This document shows, piece by piece, positions 32,634 to 41,657 of a DNA stretch of 64,000 nucleotides. The notes below the pieces were generated by a model. The model was not told where the DNA came from. It ran no database searches and worked only from the letters and a program-made list of their open reading frames with translations. Origin of the DNA: Massilia sp. Bi118 (GTDB lineage Bacteria; Pseudomonadota; Gammaproteobacteria; Burkholderiales; Burkholderiaceae_D); assembly GCF_918697865.1 (NCBI RefSeq), contig NZ_CAKKMV010000007.1, forward strand, positions 62,001 to 126,000, read 5' to 3'. Made by a program: the position numbers and the translations under genes. Within the stretch, counting starts at the first letter, position 1. Every line of letters starts with the position of its first letter.

Positions 32634-33527
32634 ATGATTAAGGGCAGCATAGTAGCAATCGTCACTCCGATGTTTGAAGATGGCAGTCTGGACAAGGACA
32701 GCCTTCGAAAACTGATCGACTGGCATGTTGCGGAAGGCACGGACGGCATCGTCATCGTCGGTACGACCGGCGAATCGGCGACCGTCAGCCCGGAGGAGCA
32801 CTGCGAACTGATCAGGCTGACGGTCGAGCACGTCGCTGGCCGTATTCCGGTGATCGCCGGCTCGGGCGGCAACTCGACCGCGGAAGCGATCGCACTGACC
32901 CGCCATGCCAAGGATGTCGGCGCCGACGCCTCGCTGCAGGTGGTTCCGTACTACAACCGTCCGACCCAGGAAGGCATGTACCGGCACTTCAAGGCGATCG
33001 CGGAAGCGGTCGACCTGCCGGTGATCCTGTACAACGTGCCGGGCCGTACCGTGGCGGACATGAGCAACGAGACCGTGCTGCGCCTGGCGGCGGTGGACAA
33101 CATCGTCGGCATCAAGGATGCGACCGGCAACATCGGCCGCGGGGCCGAGCTGCTGCGCGAGATCGACCGCTCCTTCGCCGGCGGCAAGCCCTTCGGCGTG
33201 TATTCGGGCGACGATCCGACGGCGATGTCGCTGATGTTCATGGGCGGCGCCGGCAATATTTCGGTGACGGCCAACGTCGCGCCGCGCGCCATGCACGAAC
33301 TGTGTGAGGCGGCGATGGCGGGGCAGGTTGCCCGTGCCGTGGAAATCAATAACCGCGTGCTGTCGCTGCACGCGAAGCTGTTCGTAGAACCGAATCCGGT
33401 CCCGGTCAAATGGGCGCTGGCTGAAATGGGCAAGATGCCGGCGGGCCTGCGCTTGCCGCTGGCGCCGCTGTCCGCGCAATACCACGACACCGTCCGCGCA
33501 GCGCTGCGCGAATCGGGCGTACTTTGA
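32634..33527 (+). CDS. dapA: 4-hydroxy-tetrahydrodipicolinate synthase
   Basis: DapA (297 residues) condenses pyruvate with aspartate semialdehyde in lysine and peptidoglycan precursor synthesis. Motifs: [45 protein letters not shown] (active-site Tyr), [12 protein letters not shown] and the Schiff-base lysine in [14 protein letters not shown]. The group II intron ends 26 nt before the ATG, so the gene depends on read-through, splicing or a promoter inside the intron. It is followed by bamC. Confidence 0.97.
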   Translation: MIKGSIVAIVTPMFEDGSLDKDSLRKLIDWHVAEGTDGIVIVGTTGESATVSPEEHCELIRLTVEHVAGRIPVIAGSGGNSTAEAIALTRHAKDVGADASLQVVPYYNRPTQEGMYRHFKAIAEAVDLPVILYNVPGRTVADMSNETVLRLAAVDNIVGIKDATGNIGRGAELLREIDRSFAGGKPFGVYSGDDPTAMSLMFMGGAGNISVTANVAPRAMHELCEAAMAGQVARAVEINNRVLSLHAKLFVEPNPVPVKWALAEMGKMPAGLRLPLAPLSAQYHDTVRAALRESGVL

Positions 33528-33550
33528 TAGCTTCAGACTCAGAACACATG

Positions 33551-34687
33551 ATGAATCGCAAGATCAAGACTCACCACGCTACCCGCACCGTCGCCCTGAC
33601 CGCCCTGGCACTCAGCCTGGCAGCGTGCACGACCGTGTTCGAATCGGACAAGGTGGACTACCGCGCCGCCAAGAAAGCAGCGCCGCTCGACATTCCGCCG
33701 GACCTGACCCAGCTCCAGAAAGACAACCGTTACGCCGTGCCGGATGGCCGCGGCGTCGCCACCGCCTCGGGCTTCCAGCAGGCGCGCGGCAACCCGGCTG
33801 CGCCGGTTGTGGCAGGCGGTACTGTCGGCCCGGTCTCGACCGATGCCGTGCGCATCGAGCGCGCCGGCAACCAGCGCTGGCTGGTGGTCAAGGAAACTCC
33901 GGAACAGCTGTGGCCGCAGCTCCAGGCCTTCTGGCCGAGCGTCGGCTTCGCGGTGGAAACCGAGAACGCCCAGACCGGCATCATGGAAACCAACTGGGCC
34001 GAGAACCGCGCCAAGATCCCGCAGGACATCATCCGCCGCACCATCGGCAAGGTCTTCGATTCGGCCTACTCGACCGGTGAGCGCGACAAGTTCCGCACCC
34101 GCCTGGAGCGCCGTCCCGACGGTTCGACCGAGATCTACATCAGCCACCGTGGCGCCGAGGAAGTCCTGGTCGGCCCGCAGAAGGAAACCACGACCTGGAC
34201 CGTGCGTCCGAGCGACCCGGGCCTCGAAGCCGAGTTCCTGGGCCGTCTGATGGCCCAGCTGACCGGCGGCACCAAGCCGGCCGACGTCAAGCAGGCCACC
34301 GCCGCCGTCGTCAACGCCGCGCCGGAAGCCCAGCACGCCAAGCTGGAAAACGGCAAGGTTGTCGTCGACGAAGGCTTCGACCGCGCATGGCGCCGTGTCG
34401 GCCTGGCGCTCGACCGCGTCGGCTTCACTGTCGAAGACCGCGACCGCGTGCAAGGTATCTACTTCGTGCGCTACGTCGATCCGGACAAGGTCGCCAAGGA
34501 AGGCTTCTTCAGCAAGCTGTTCGGCAACGAAGACAAGAACAAGGAAGCCCAGCGCTACCGCGTGCTGGTCTCGGCAGTGCCGAATGCGACCACCACGGAT
34601 GTCAGCGTGCAGACCAATGATGGCAAGCCGGAGACCTCGGAAACCGGCGCGAAGATCCTGAAGCTGCTGGCGGATGAGCTGAAGTAA
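33551..34687 (+). CDS. bamC: Outer membrane assembly lipoprotein BamC
   Basis: BamC/NlpB (378 residues) is an accessory lipoprotein of the BAM complex that inserts outer membrane proteins. A lipoprotein signal (ALTALALSLAAC lipobox) is followed by the family region DYRAAKKAAPLDIPPDLTQL and two helix-grip domains (LVVKETPEQLWPQLQAFW; DRAWRRVGLALDRVGFTVED, GIYFVRYVDPD). The start may be this ATG or the one immediately before it. dapA-bamC is the normal order in this group. A strong terminator follows. Confidence 0.93.
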   Translation: MNRKIKTHHATRTVALTALALSLAACTTVFESDKVDYRAAKKAAPLDIPPDLTQLQKDNRYAVPDGRGVATASGFQQARGNPAAPVVAGGTVGPVSTDAVRIERAGNQRWLVVKETPEQLWPQLQAFWPSVGFAVETENAQTGIMETNWAENRAKIPQDIIRRTIGKVFDSAYSTGERDKFRTRLERRPDGSTEIYISHRGAEEVLVGPQKETTTWTVRPSDPGLEAEFLGRLMAQLTGGTKPADVKQATAAVVNAAPEAQHAKLENGKVVVDEGFDRAWRRVGLALDRVGFTVEDRDRVQGIYFVRYVDPDKVAKEGFFSKLFGNEDKNKEAQRYRVLVSAVPNATTTDVSVQTNDGKPETSETGAKILKLLADELK

Positions 34688-34704
34688 TCCGGTTCCGCTC
34701 CAGA

Positions 34705-34733
34705 GAAAAACCGGCCTGCTGGCCGGTTTTTTT
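34705..34733 (+). terminator. Rho-independent terminator after bamC
   Basis: ACCGGCC-TGCT-GGCCGGT followed by T7, starting 18 bp after the bamC stop. Confidence 0.9.
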
Positions 34734-34796
34734 ATTGCCCGCGTAAATACGACATTCTCGTTTTTGCAGGAATGGCGTGGTGAATAGTACAGGCGT

Positions 34797-34827
34797 AAAA
34801 AAACCGGCCCGCAGGCCGGTTCTTTTT
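34797..34827 (-). terminator. Rho-independent terminator of the Ala/Pro-rich lipoprotein gene
   Basis: On the minus strand, ACCGGCC-TGCG-GGCCGGT is followed by T7, 15 bp after the stop at 34841. It is nearly the same hairpin as the bamC terminator on the opposite strand, 65 bp away. Confidence 0.85.
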
Positions 34828-34840
34828 GAAGTAATGCAGA

Positions 34841-35125
34841 TTACTTCGAAGCAGCCGGAGCAGCAGCAGCGGCAGCAGCGTCAGCAGCAGCCGAAGCGGC
34901 CGAAGCAGCAGCCGAAGCGGCCGAAGCAGCAGCGTCAGCAGCAGCCGGCGAAGCGGCGGTAGCGTCAGCAGCCGGAGCAGCAGCCGGAGCGGCGGTGGTG
35001 TCAGCAGCCGGAGCGGCCGGAGCGGTTGCTTCAGCAGCCGGAGCGGCAGCAGGAGCTTCTTCTTTCTTCGAGCAAGCAGCCAGAGCAACAGCCAGCAGGG
35101 AAACGATCAGCAGAGATTTTTTCAT
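34841..35125 (-). CDS. Small Ala/Pro-rich lipoprotein
   Basis: The 94-residue product has a clear lipoprotein signal (KKSLLIVSLLAVALAAC) and then SKKEE followed by about 70 residues of almost pure Ala, Pro, Thr and Ser (AAPAAEATAPAAPAADTTAA and similar). It should be a membrane-tethered, extended spacer-like peptide. The coding DNA is a run of near-repeats of AGCAGCCGGAGC type, so its length may vary between strains. AAGGAAA precedes the ATG. Two strong palindromes lie in the long AT-rich upstream region. Confidence 0.75.
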   Translation of the reverse strand: MKKSLLIVSLLAVALAACSKKEEAPAAAPAAEATAPAAPAADTTAAPAAAPAADATAASPAAADAAASAASAAASAASAAADAAAAAAAPAASK

Positions 35126-35172
35126 GGTTTTTCCTTAGTTAATTCAAAAGGGAAGTAGGTCTAATGCGATGA

Positions 35173-35190
35173 ATAATTACCGGTAATTAT
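35173..35190. promoter_or_regulatory. Perfect 18-bp palindrome ATAATTACCGGTAATTAT
   Basis: The palindrome lies 48 bp before the start of the Ala/Pro-rich lipoprotein gene, and a related half-site GGAATTACC occurs 20 bp further. A repressor or activator dimer site is the simplest reading. Confidence 0.55.
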
Positions 35191-35311
35191 CGCTCGTTAG
35201 GAATTACCGTAACGGAATCTTCCTAACCCGATATTATAGCCAAATTTACTGAATCGCAATAGAAAACACATGCTATCCTGAAACTATTGTAGGTAACAAC
35301 AACATTCATAT

Positions 35312-35328
35312 TGTTACAACTTGTAACA
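35312..35328. promoter_or_regulatory. Palindrome TGTTACA-ACT-TGTAACA
   Basis: Two perfect 7-bp arms with a 3-bp spacer lie in the 239-bp AT-rich gap between the lipoprotein gene and the roxA-linked gene. A partly overlapping GTAACAA/TTGTTAC pair starts 19 bp upstream. The gap has no ORF. Confidence 0.5.
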
Positions 35329-35364
35329 GTACCATATGTATCAGTTTCATAGGGAAATTCAGTA

Positions 35365-35835
35365 TCAAAGGCCGGTCACGGTGGCGTGCAGGCCGGGCTG
35401 AGATTCCTCCCAGATTGCCGCAAAACGCTCACGCGGCACTTCCGTTTCTTGCGGCGCATCAAAGGCCGCTTCGCCCCGCAAATGGTCGCTGTGAAAGCGC
35501 CGCACCAGATGCACACCGTCCGCAATGCAGAAGGAGTCGGTGAGCTGGCGTATCCCGCGATTCGTGACCCGGCATTCGATCCGGTGACCATGTTCGCGCA
35601 ACAGGCGCAAGAACCGCGGCCAGTTGCGCTCGATATGCCTGGGATCGTGCATCACGAGGCGCAGCGTACCACCACCGCGGAGGAAGCGGCGCAGGATTGC
35701 ATCGGCGTCCGGTTCGCCCAGCACGAACAGCGAAAAATCCGGATCGAACAGCGCGAGCGAAGCCTGCGCGCGCTCCAGCACCGCGCGCTGCTGGCGCTGG
35801 AACTCGGCCCGGGTATCGAAGCGCAGGATCTCCAT
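35365..35835 (-). CDS. RoxA-linked protein of unknown function (DUF7931-like)
   Basis: The 156-residue protein follows roxA by 4 nt on the same strand. It contains RAQASLALFDPDFSLFVLGE, DADAILRRFLRGGGTLRLVM-HDPRHIERNWPRFLRLLREH and VTNRGIRQLTDSFCIADGVH, a pattern like one half of a phospholipase-D-type fold but without an HKD motif. I know it only as a conserved neighbour of cupin/RoxA genes in Burkholderiales. The start is the first ATG after the roxA stop. Confidence 0.65.
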   Translation of the reverse strand: MEILRFDTRAEFQRQQRAVLERAQASLALFDPDFSLFVLGEPDADAILRRFLRGGGTLRLVMHDPRHIERNWPRFLRLLREHGHRIECRVTNRGIRQLTDSFCIADGVHLVRRFHSDHLRGEAAFDAPQETEVPRERFAAIWEESQPGLHATVTGL

Positions 35836-35839
35836 ATGA

Positions 35840-36961
35840 TCAGCCCAGCTCGAGCCAGCCGTCGGAATACCAGGTGTAGAGCGCTTCCAGCACGTCATCG
35901 GAACCCTGCTCCAGCATCGCGCCGCCCAGGCCGCGCTGGTTGGCGAGCACGTCGAGCACGGTCTTGTCGGCGCGGCCTACGGCAAAGGATTCGCCGTTGA
36001 TGAACACGTGCTTGCCGCGGTACAACATCAGCGTCTTCGGCGACAGCTTCAGTCCACGCTTGGCGGCCTGCTCCATGAAGCGGCCGACGGTGAGCGGCTT
36101 GGCGACCGGGGTGAAGAACACATTGTGCTTGGGCTCGGACAGGTATTCGCCCATGAAGATGGTGACGTCTTCCTCGTCCCAGCGCACCTTGTTCAATTCT
36201 TCGGTGATGCTGCTCAGCATCTCCTTCGGGATCTCGGCCGGATTTTTGGCCGGCTGCAGGTCCGGATCGGCGTAGCGGCCCGGCAGGTCGATCGCGTCGG
36301 CCATGAACTGCAGGAAGGCTTCGCCCAGTTCCTGGAAGGAGGGCGAGCGGAAGCCGATCGAATAAGTCATGCACTCGCCTTCGGCCACGCCGTCGTGGGC
36401 GTAGTGGGGCGGCAGGTAGAGCATGTCGCCCGGCTCCAGCACGAATTCCTCTTCCGGCTCGAAATTGGCGAGGATTTTCAGTGGCAGGCCTTCGACCAGG
36501 CTCAGGTCCTGCTGGGCGCCGATGCGCCAGCGGCGCCGGCCCTGGGCCTGCAGCAGGAAAACGTCGTAGGAATCGAAGTGGGGACCGACGCCGCCGCCGT
36601 CGGTGGCGAAGCTGACCATCAGGTCGTCCAGGCGCGCGTCCGGCACGAAGCGGAACTCGCGCAGGAGTGCGTCGGCCCTGGGGTCGTGCAGGTTGATGCC
36701 TTGCACCAGCATGGTCCACTCGCGCTGGCTGCGCGGCGGCAGTTCCTGGAGCGGGCCGTGCTGCATGTCCCATTGGCCATCGGCGAGCGTCACCAGGCGC
36801 GATTCGACGTGGTTGAGCCTGGCCAGTTCGGCCAGTTTGTCGAACTTGAGCAGCGGCTTGAAATCGGGGATCGCCTGCCGGATCAGCAGCGGCTTCTTGT
36901 GCCAGTAATCGCGGAGAAACTGGGCGGGAGTGATGTTCCCGAGGAGCTGTAATTTTTTCAT
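35840..36961 (-). CDS. roxA: Ribosomal protein L16 arginine hydroxylase (JmjC/cupin)
   Basis: The 373-residue protein is a 2-oxoglutarate/Fe(II) oxygenase of the YcfD/RoxA type, which hydroxylates an arginine of ribosomal protein uL16. The JmjC domain has the iron triad HFD (GPHFDSYDVFLLQ, about residue 129) and the later His in YLPPHYAHDGVAEGECMTYS (about 187). The N-terminal FLRDYWHKKPLLIRQAIPDF and the winged-helix C-terminal part fit the family. It is transcribed divergently from slyD. Confidence 0.92.
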   Translation of the reverse strand: MKKLQLLGNITPAQFLRDYWHKKPLLIRQAIPDFKPLLKFDKLAELARLNHVESRLVTLADGQWDMQHGPLQELPPRSQREWTMLVQGINLHDPRADALLREFRFVPDARLDDLMVSFATDGGGVGPHFDSYDVFLLQAQGRRRWRIGAQQDLSLVEGLPLKILANFEPEEEFVLEPGDMLYLPPHYAHDGVAEGECMTYSIGFRSPSFQELGEAFLQFMADAIDLPGRYADPDLQPAKNPAEIPKEMLSSITEELNKVRWDEEDVTIFMGEYLSEPKHNVFFTPVAKPLTVGRFMEQAAKRGLKLSPKTLMLYRGKHVFINGESFAVGRADKTVLDVLANQRGLGGAMLEQGSDDVLEALYTWYSDGWLELG

Positions 36962-37040
36962 GCGACATTATAAACTGCCACTGAAAGGCAGCGTCGCGGC
37001 AGGGAGTATAATCCGAGCCTCAATCACGAAAGGAAGCGCA

Positions 37041-37583
37041 ATGAAGATTGCCCAGAACACGGTGGTATCGGTCAACTACAAGCTGTCCGACGCCCAGAAC
37101 AACCTGATCGAAGACGGCGCTCAGCCGATGGTGTACCTGCACGGCGGCTACGAAAACACGCTGCCGAAGATCGAAGAGGAACTGGACGGCAAGGAAGTGG
37201 GCTACTCGTCGACCATCCAGATCGAGCCGGAAGACGCCTTCGGCGACTACGACCCGAGCCTGCTGAAGGTGGAAGAGCGTTCGCGCCTGCCGGAACCGCT
37301 GGAAGTCGGCATGCAGTTCGAAGGCATGGCCGAGGGCAGCGACGAAGAGCCGACCATCTTCACCGTGACCGAAGTCGCGGACGACAAGGTCGTGCTCGAC
37401 GGTAACCACCCGCTGGCCGGCATGGCCCTGCGCTTCGAACTGTCGGTGATCGACGTGCGCGCCGCCACCGAAGAAGAAATCGCCCACGGCCACGTGCATG
37501 GCGCCCATGGCCACCACCACGGCCATGAGGACATGGACGACGGCGAGGAAGGCGACCACTTCCGCAGCCAGCCGCTGAACTGA
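37041..37583 (+). CDS. slyD: FKBP-type peptidyl-prolyl isomerase SlyD
   Basis: SlyD (180 residues) is a prolyl isomerase, chaperone and metal-binding protein. The FKBP core with the inserted flap is seen in VVSVNYKLSDAQNNLIEDGA, PMVYLHGGYENTLPKIEEEL, EDAFGDYDPSLLK and DGNHPLAGMALRFELSVIDV. The His-rich C-terminus (HGHVHGAHGHHHGHE) binds nickel or other metals. AAGGAAG precedes the ATG, and a -10 box TATAAT is at 37007 to 37012. A terminator follows. Confidence 0.93.
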   Translation: MKIAQNTVVSVNYKLSDAQNNLIEDGAQPMVYLHGGYENTLPKIEEELDGKEVGYSSTIQIEPEDAFGDYDPSLLKVEERSRLPEPLEVGMQFEGMAEGSDEEPTIFTVTEVADDKVVLDGNHPLAGMALRFELSVIDVRAATEEEIAHGHVHGAHGHHHGHEDMDDGEEGDHFRSQPLN

Positions 37584-37599
37584 TTCAGCGGATGTGAAA

Positions 37600-37630
37600 A
37601 CGGGCCGCTGATTGCGGCCCGTGCGTTTTT
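37600..37630 (+). terminator. Rho-independent terminator after slyD
   Basis: ACGGGCCGC-TGATT-GCGGCCCGT followed by GCG and T5, 16 bp after the slyD stop; it may serve the convergent gene too. Confidence 0.8.
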
Positions 37631-37638
37631 GCGTCTGC

Positions 37639-38667
37639 TCATTTGATCGCTTTTGGATGGCGTGATTCTTCCTGCTTCTCCTGCTTTTCCGGCTTGGTCT
37701 TCTCGCCGGCATCCTCCGCTTCCCCGACCTTGAACAGGGTCTTGCGCGCCGGGTCCACCGTCACCTCGATCTCTTCCTTGCCGACCGACAGATGGCCGAG
37801 ATTGCCGCGCCATTCGATCGCCGGCTTTGCGCCCTTTGCCAGCGGCGCGCTGTCTACCAGCAGCACCTTGCCCGGGAATTTCTGCGCCAGCGCCAGCACC
37901 TGGCGGCGCGTCTCGGCAAAGCCGTCGTTGTCCGGCACCGCGCGGCGCAGCAGAGCGCGCAAACCAGTCGGCTGCGACAGCGCTTTCAAGTCGCCCTCGG
38001 CAAACAGCACGATCGCTTCCAGCTTGTCGCGCTTCGCGATGGCGAACAGGCGGTTCAGCCAGAAGCGGTTGGCCACCAGCCGGTCTTCGTATTCGCTGTT
38101 GCGGCCCGCTTCCGTCAGGTAGTGGTTGTTGTTGGCCGGGAGATTCAGTGCCGCATACAGCACCTTGCCGACCGACCAGTGGGCATTCTCTGCATAGCTG
38201 CGGAAACGCGGGCTCATCGACTGGCGCGTGAGCGGCAGCTTGCGCGCGCCCAGCGATTGCGGCTCGGCGTAGAACAGTTCGCGGATCCGGTTCAGGCGTT
38301 CGATGGCATTGGTGCGGCCGGCGCTGTTGCGGCACCCGGTCCAGTCGCTGGCGGTGGGGACGACGATGGCGGGCCGGCGCGCATCGGCCACCAGCTCGCG
38401 GCGCTGCTGGTACAGCTTGTCGCTGCAGGCTTCCTTCGCGCCCTTGATGCCGGTGACGATGACGAAGGCGGTCGACTTGTCGTCGGCCTCGTCAATGGCC
38501 TGCTTGAGGCGCGCACCAAAGCCGTCGCCGAGGCTGTGGCCTATGACGGCAAAGCGATGCGTGTCGTCGTCGGCTTTGACGTTCTTCGCGCTCTTCGCGG
38601 CCAGCGCGCTGCTGGTGAGCAGGACGGCGGCGAGAAGGACGCTCAGGCGCCGGCTAGTCGTTCGCAT
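37639..38667 (-). CDS. Secreted metallophosphoesterase-like protein (probably degenerate)
   Basis: The 342-residue protein has a signal peptide (LSVLLAAVLLTSSALA). Its body resembles secreted calcineurin-like phosphoesterases that carry a GDNxWTDC motif and then ERLxxIRxLFFAxPxSLG. Here these read PTASDWTGCRNS and ERLNRIRELFYAEPQSLGAR, so the metal-binding Gly-Asp-Asn and the N-terminal Asp motif are lost. A Lys/Glu-rich tail ends the protein (KPEKQEKQEESRHPK). The start overlaps the mutS stop by one base (TAATG), so it is probably cotranscribed with mutS. Confidence 0.6.
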   Translation of the reverse strand: MRTTSRRLSVLLAAVLLTSSALAAKSAKNVKADDDTHRFAVIGHSLGDGFGARLKQAIDEADDKSTAFVIVTGIKGAKEACSDKLYQQRRELVADARRPAIVVPTASDWTGCRNSAGRTNAIERLNRIRELFYAEPQSLGARKLPLTRQSMSPRFRSYAENAHWSVGKVLYAALNLPANNNHYLTEAGRNSEYEDRLVANRFWLNRLFAIAKRDKLEAIVLFAEGDLKALSQPTGLRALLRRAVPDNDGFAETRRQVLALAQKFPGKVLLVDSAPLAKGAKPAIEWRGNLGHLSVGKEEIEVTVDPARKTLFKVGEAEDAGEKTKPEKQEKQEESRHPKAIK

Positions 38668-41339
38668 TACGCGCTGGCCAGGCGCTTGAGCTCATACAGG
38701 CGCTCGAGCGCTTCGCGCGGGGTCAGTGCATCCGGGTCGATCGCATCCAGCAGGGTCAGGGCCGGCGATTCTTCCGCCACCGCCTGCACCGCGGCCGCGG
38801 CGGGCGCCGCATCGAGCGGCGTTTCCGCCAGCATGTCGTCGTCGCAGGGCGCGGCGGCAAACAGGTCCAGCTGCGGCGTCGCATCCAGCGCCTGCGATTC
38901 CAGGCGCGCCAGGTGCTTGCGCGCGGCGCGGATCACGCTTGGGGGCACGCCCGCCAGCTGGGCCACCTGCAGGCCGTAGCTCTGCGAGGCCGGGCCGTCC
39001 TGCACCGCGTGCAGGAACACGATGCTGTCCTTGTGCTCGACCGCCGACAGGTGCACATTGGCCGCGCTCGGATGCGATTCCGGCAGCTGCGTCAGTTCGA
39101 AGTAGTGGGTCGCGAACAGCGTGAAGCTGCGGCTGGCGTCGATCAGGTGGCGCGCGATGGCCCAGGCCAGTGCGAGACCATCGAAGGTCGAGGTGCCGCG
39201 GCCCACTTCGTCCATCAGCACCAGCGAGTGCTCGGTGGCGCCATTCAGGATCGCCGCCGATTCCGTCATCTCGACCATGAAGGTGGAGCGGCCGTTGGCC
39301 AGGTCGTCGGAGGCGCCGATGCGGGTGAAGATGCGGTCGATCGGGCCGATGGCCGCACTGGTCGCCGGCACGTAGCTGCCGACATAGGCCAGCAACGTGA
39401 TCAGCGCGACCTGGCGCATGAAGGTCGACTTACCGCCCATGTTCGGACCGGTAATGAGCAACAAGCGCCGGTCGTTGGAGAGCTTGCAATCGTTGGCGAT
39501 GAAGCGCTCGATCTGGTTCTCGACCACCGGATGGCGGCCTTCGACGATGGTCAAACACGGATCGGCCACCAGCTGCGGCCTGCACCAGTTGTTGCGCACC
39601 GCGTGCGAGGCCAGCGCCACCAGCGCGTCGATCTGCGCGATGCCGCGCGCGACGGTCTGCAGGCAGGCGATGTGCGGGGCCAGGTCGGCGAGCAGCAGGT
39701 CGTACAGCAGCTTCTCGCGCGCCAGTGCGCGGTCCTGGGCCGACAGGGCTTTGTCCTCGAAGGCCTTCAGCTCTGGCGTGATGTAGCGCTCACAGTTCTT
39801 CAGGGTCTGGCGGCGGCGGTAGTCTTCCGGCACCTTGTCGGCCTGGCCGTTGGTGACCTCGATGTAGAAGCCATGCACGCGGTTGTACTCGACGCGCAGG
39901 TTGGCGATGCCGGTGCGGGCGCGCTCGCGGGCCTCGAGCTCGACCAGGAACTGGCCAGCGTTCTCGGACAGCGCACGCAGCTCGTCGAGCTCCGCATCGA
40001 AGCCGCGCGCGAACACGCCGCCGTCGCGCACCATAGCGGCCGGTTCCTCGGCCACCGCGCGCACCAGCAGGTCCAGGCAGTGCTCGGGAATCGCGATGGC
40101 TTCATGGATGTCGCGCAGCAGGCACGAGTCACCGGGGATGAAGCAGCTTGCCACCGACTCGCGCAGCACCGGCAGCTGTTTCAGGCCGTCGCGCAGGCAG
40201 GCCAGGTCGCGCGGGCGCGCGGTGAGCAGGGCGATGCGGGTAGTGATGCGCTCGACGTCCGGCACGTGGGCCAAGGTGCCCGACATCGCCGCCATCGCAT
40301 CGTGTTCGGCCAGCGCGGCAATCGCCTCGTGGCGGCCGCGCGCCACCGACTGGTCGCGCTTCGCATGGTGGATCCAGTGGCGCAGCAGGCGCGAACCCAT
40401 CGCGGTGCGGCAGCCGTCCAGCAGCGAAAACAGCGTCGGTGCATCGGTGCCGCGGATGGTCTCGGTCAGCTCCAGGTTGCGGCGCGTGGCGGCATCCAGG
40501 CCGATGAATTCGCTCTCCGATTCGACGGACAGGCTCTTCACGTGCTGCAGGCCGCGGCCCTGGGTCGATTGGGCATAGCGCAGTAGCGCGCCGGCCGCGC
40601 CGAAGGCGGCGCCCAGGCCATCGCAGCCGAAGCCGCTCAGGGTCGACACGCCCAACTGGTCGAGCAGCGCCTTGTGGCCGTGCACGACCTCGAAATGCCA
40701 TTCCGGCACGCGCTGGTTGTGGCCAATGCTCGTCTCCTCGAACATGTCGCCGCCGTGAGCGTCCGCGCGCAGCACCTCGGCCGGCGCGATACGCTCCAGT
40801 TCCTGCACCAGGCGCAGCGCGGCGTTTTTAGAATCGGCGCTGAACTCCATCAGGCGCAGCGCGCCGCTGGCCAGCGACAGCCACGCGAGGCCGGTGGTGA
40901 CATGCTTGCGGTTCGGGACCGTGCACACGGCCAGCAGCGGGCGCTCGGCCTTCTCCGGCAGCAGGTCCGAATCGGTCAGCGTGCCCGGCGTGACCACGCG
41001 CACCACCTTGCGCTCGACCGGGCCTTTACTCAGGGCCGGATCGCCGATCTGTTCGCAGATCGCGCAGGACTCGCCCAGCTTCACCAGCTTGGCAAGGTAG
41101 GGATCGAGCGCGTGGAAGGGCACGCCCGCCATCTTGATCGGATTGCCGTTGGAGGTCCCGCGCGCCGTCAGCGTGATGCCCAGGATGCGCGAAGCCTTCT
41201 CGGCATCCTCGAAGAACAGCTCGTAGAAGTCGCCCATGCGGTAGAAGACCAGCATGGTCGGGTACTCTCCCTTGATACGGAGGTACTGCTGCATCATTGG
41301 CGTGACTTTTTCTTGCAAAACTGCGCTCATCGTTGCCAT
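38667..41339 (-). CDS. mutS: DNA mismatch repair protein MutS
   Basis: MutS (890 residues) recognises mismatches and recruits MutL. The mismatch wedge motif is in [14 protein letters not shown] (Phe-x-Glu, about residue 35). The ATPase has the Walker A motif [17 protein letters not shown] (about residue 630), then Walker [16 protein letters not shown], and [12 protein letters not shown]. The C-terminal tail with [20 protein letters not shown] fits dimer/tetramer formation. The integrated element begins only about 60 to 150 bp upstream of its start, so its promoter lies at the element border. Confidence 0.98.
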   Translation of the reverse strand: MATMSAVLQEKVTPMMQQYLRIKGEYPTMLVFYRMGDFYELFFEDAEKASRILGITLTARGTSNGNPIKMAGVPFHALDPYLAKLVKLGESCAICEQIGDPALSKGPVERKVVRVVTPGTLTDSDLLPEKAERPLLAVCTVPNRKHVTTGLAWLSLASGALRLMEFSADSKNAALRLVQELERIAPAEVLRADAHGGDMFEETSIGHNQRVPEWHFEVVHGHKALLDQLGVSTLSGFGCDGLGAAFGAAGALLRYAQSTQGRGLQHVKSLSVESESEFIGLDAATRRNLELTETIRGTDAPTLFSLLDGCRTAMGSRLLRHWIHHAKRDQSVARGRHEAIAALAEHDAMAAMSGTLAHVPDVERITTRIALLTARPRDLACLRDGLKQLPVLRESVASCFIPGDSCLLRDIHEAIAIPEHCLDLLVRAVAEEPAAMVRDGGVFARGFDAELDELRALSENAGQFLVELEARERARTGIANLRVEYNRVHGFYIEVTNGQADKVPEDYRRRQTLKNCERYITPELKAFEDKALSAQDRALAREKLLYDLLLADLAPHIACLQTVARGIAQIDALVALASHAVRNNWCRPQLVADPCLTIVEGRHPVVENQIERFIANDCKLSNDRRLLLITGPNMGGKSTFMRQVALITLLAYVGSYVPATSAAIGPIDRIFTRIGASDDLANGRSTFMVEMTESAAILNGATEHSLVLMDEVGRGTSTFDGLALAWAIARHLIDASRSFTLFATHYFELTQLPESHPSAANVHLSAVEHKDSIVFLHAVQDGPASQSYGLQVAQLAGVPPSVIRAARKHLARLESQALDATPQLDLFAAAPCDDDMLAETPLDAAPAAAAVQAVAEESPALTLLDAIDPDALTPREALERLYELKRLASA

Positions 41340-41398
41340 TCCCTGCGAGTGTCAATCTTCATATTTTTCAACGACTTGCGCAAAATTCGGTTCCTTCG

Positions 41399-41434
41399 TT
41401 TGCCTTAGTGTGCCCTCGTTTGCCATTGTTTGCC
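41399..41434. repeat. Four 10-bp-phased GTTTGCC-type repeats at the element border
   Basis: GTTTGCC, GTGTGCC, GTTTGCC, GTTTGCC occur with exact 10-bp spacing between mutS and the integrase gene. One helical turn between copies places all sites on one DNA face, as expected for cooperative binding, for example arm-type integrase or excisionase sites at an attL end. Confidence 0.55.
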
Positions 41435-41482
41435 CAGCGGTTGATGGGTGCGAGGAGGGAACTAAAGAGGGAAAAATTTCTA

Positions 41483-41488
41483 TATAAT
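41483..41488 (+). promoter_or_regulatory. Probable -10 box of the integrase gene
   Basis: TATAAT in an AT-rich run (AAATTTCTATATAATTCATT) lies 170 bp before the integrase ATG. The 41340 to 41657 gap also holds a CAGTCCCCCG direct repeat (41495 and 41616) and no gene. Confidence 0.35.
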
Positions 41489-41615
41489 TCATTTCAGTCC
41501 CCCGGCGGTCTTCTCGACTTGTAATTCATTGAAAAACAAGGAGTTTTGACACGGATTTTGGTCCCCCATGGGCCGAGCGACAACGAGGACAGAATTATAC
41601 GTTAATCTTTTTGCG

Positions 41616-41637
41616 CAGTCCCCCGCGCCGGGGACTG
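41616..41637. repeat. Hairpin CAGTCCCC-CGCGCC-GGGGACTG before the integrase gene
   Basis: Perfect 8-bp arms with a 6-nt loop end 20 bp before the integrase ATG. Its left arm repeats the decamer CAGTCCCCCG found at 41495. It may control integrase translation or mark a recombination site. Confidence 0.45.
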
Positions 41638-41657
41638 ATTTCGTTCAGGGAGCGGCG

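Noticed and set aside
41505-41525. CGACTTGTAATTC resembles the anticodon loop of a tRNA-Thr (TGT)
   Set aside because: The flanking bases cannot form the anticodon stem, and there is no D arm, T arm or acceptor stem; no tRNA remnant is supported as an attachment site.
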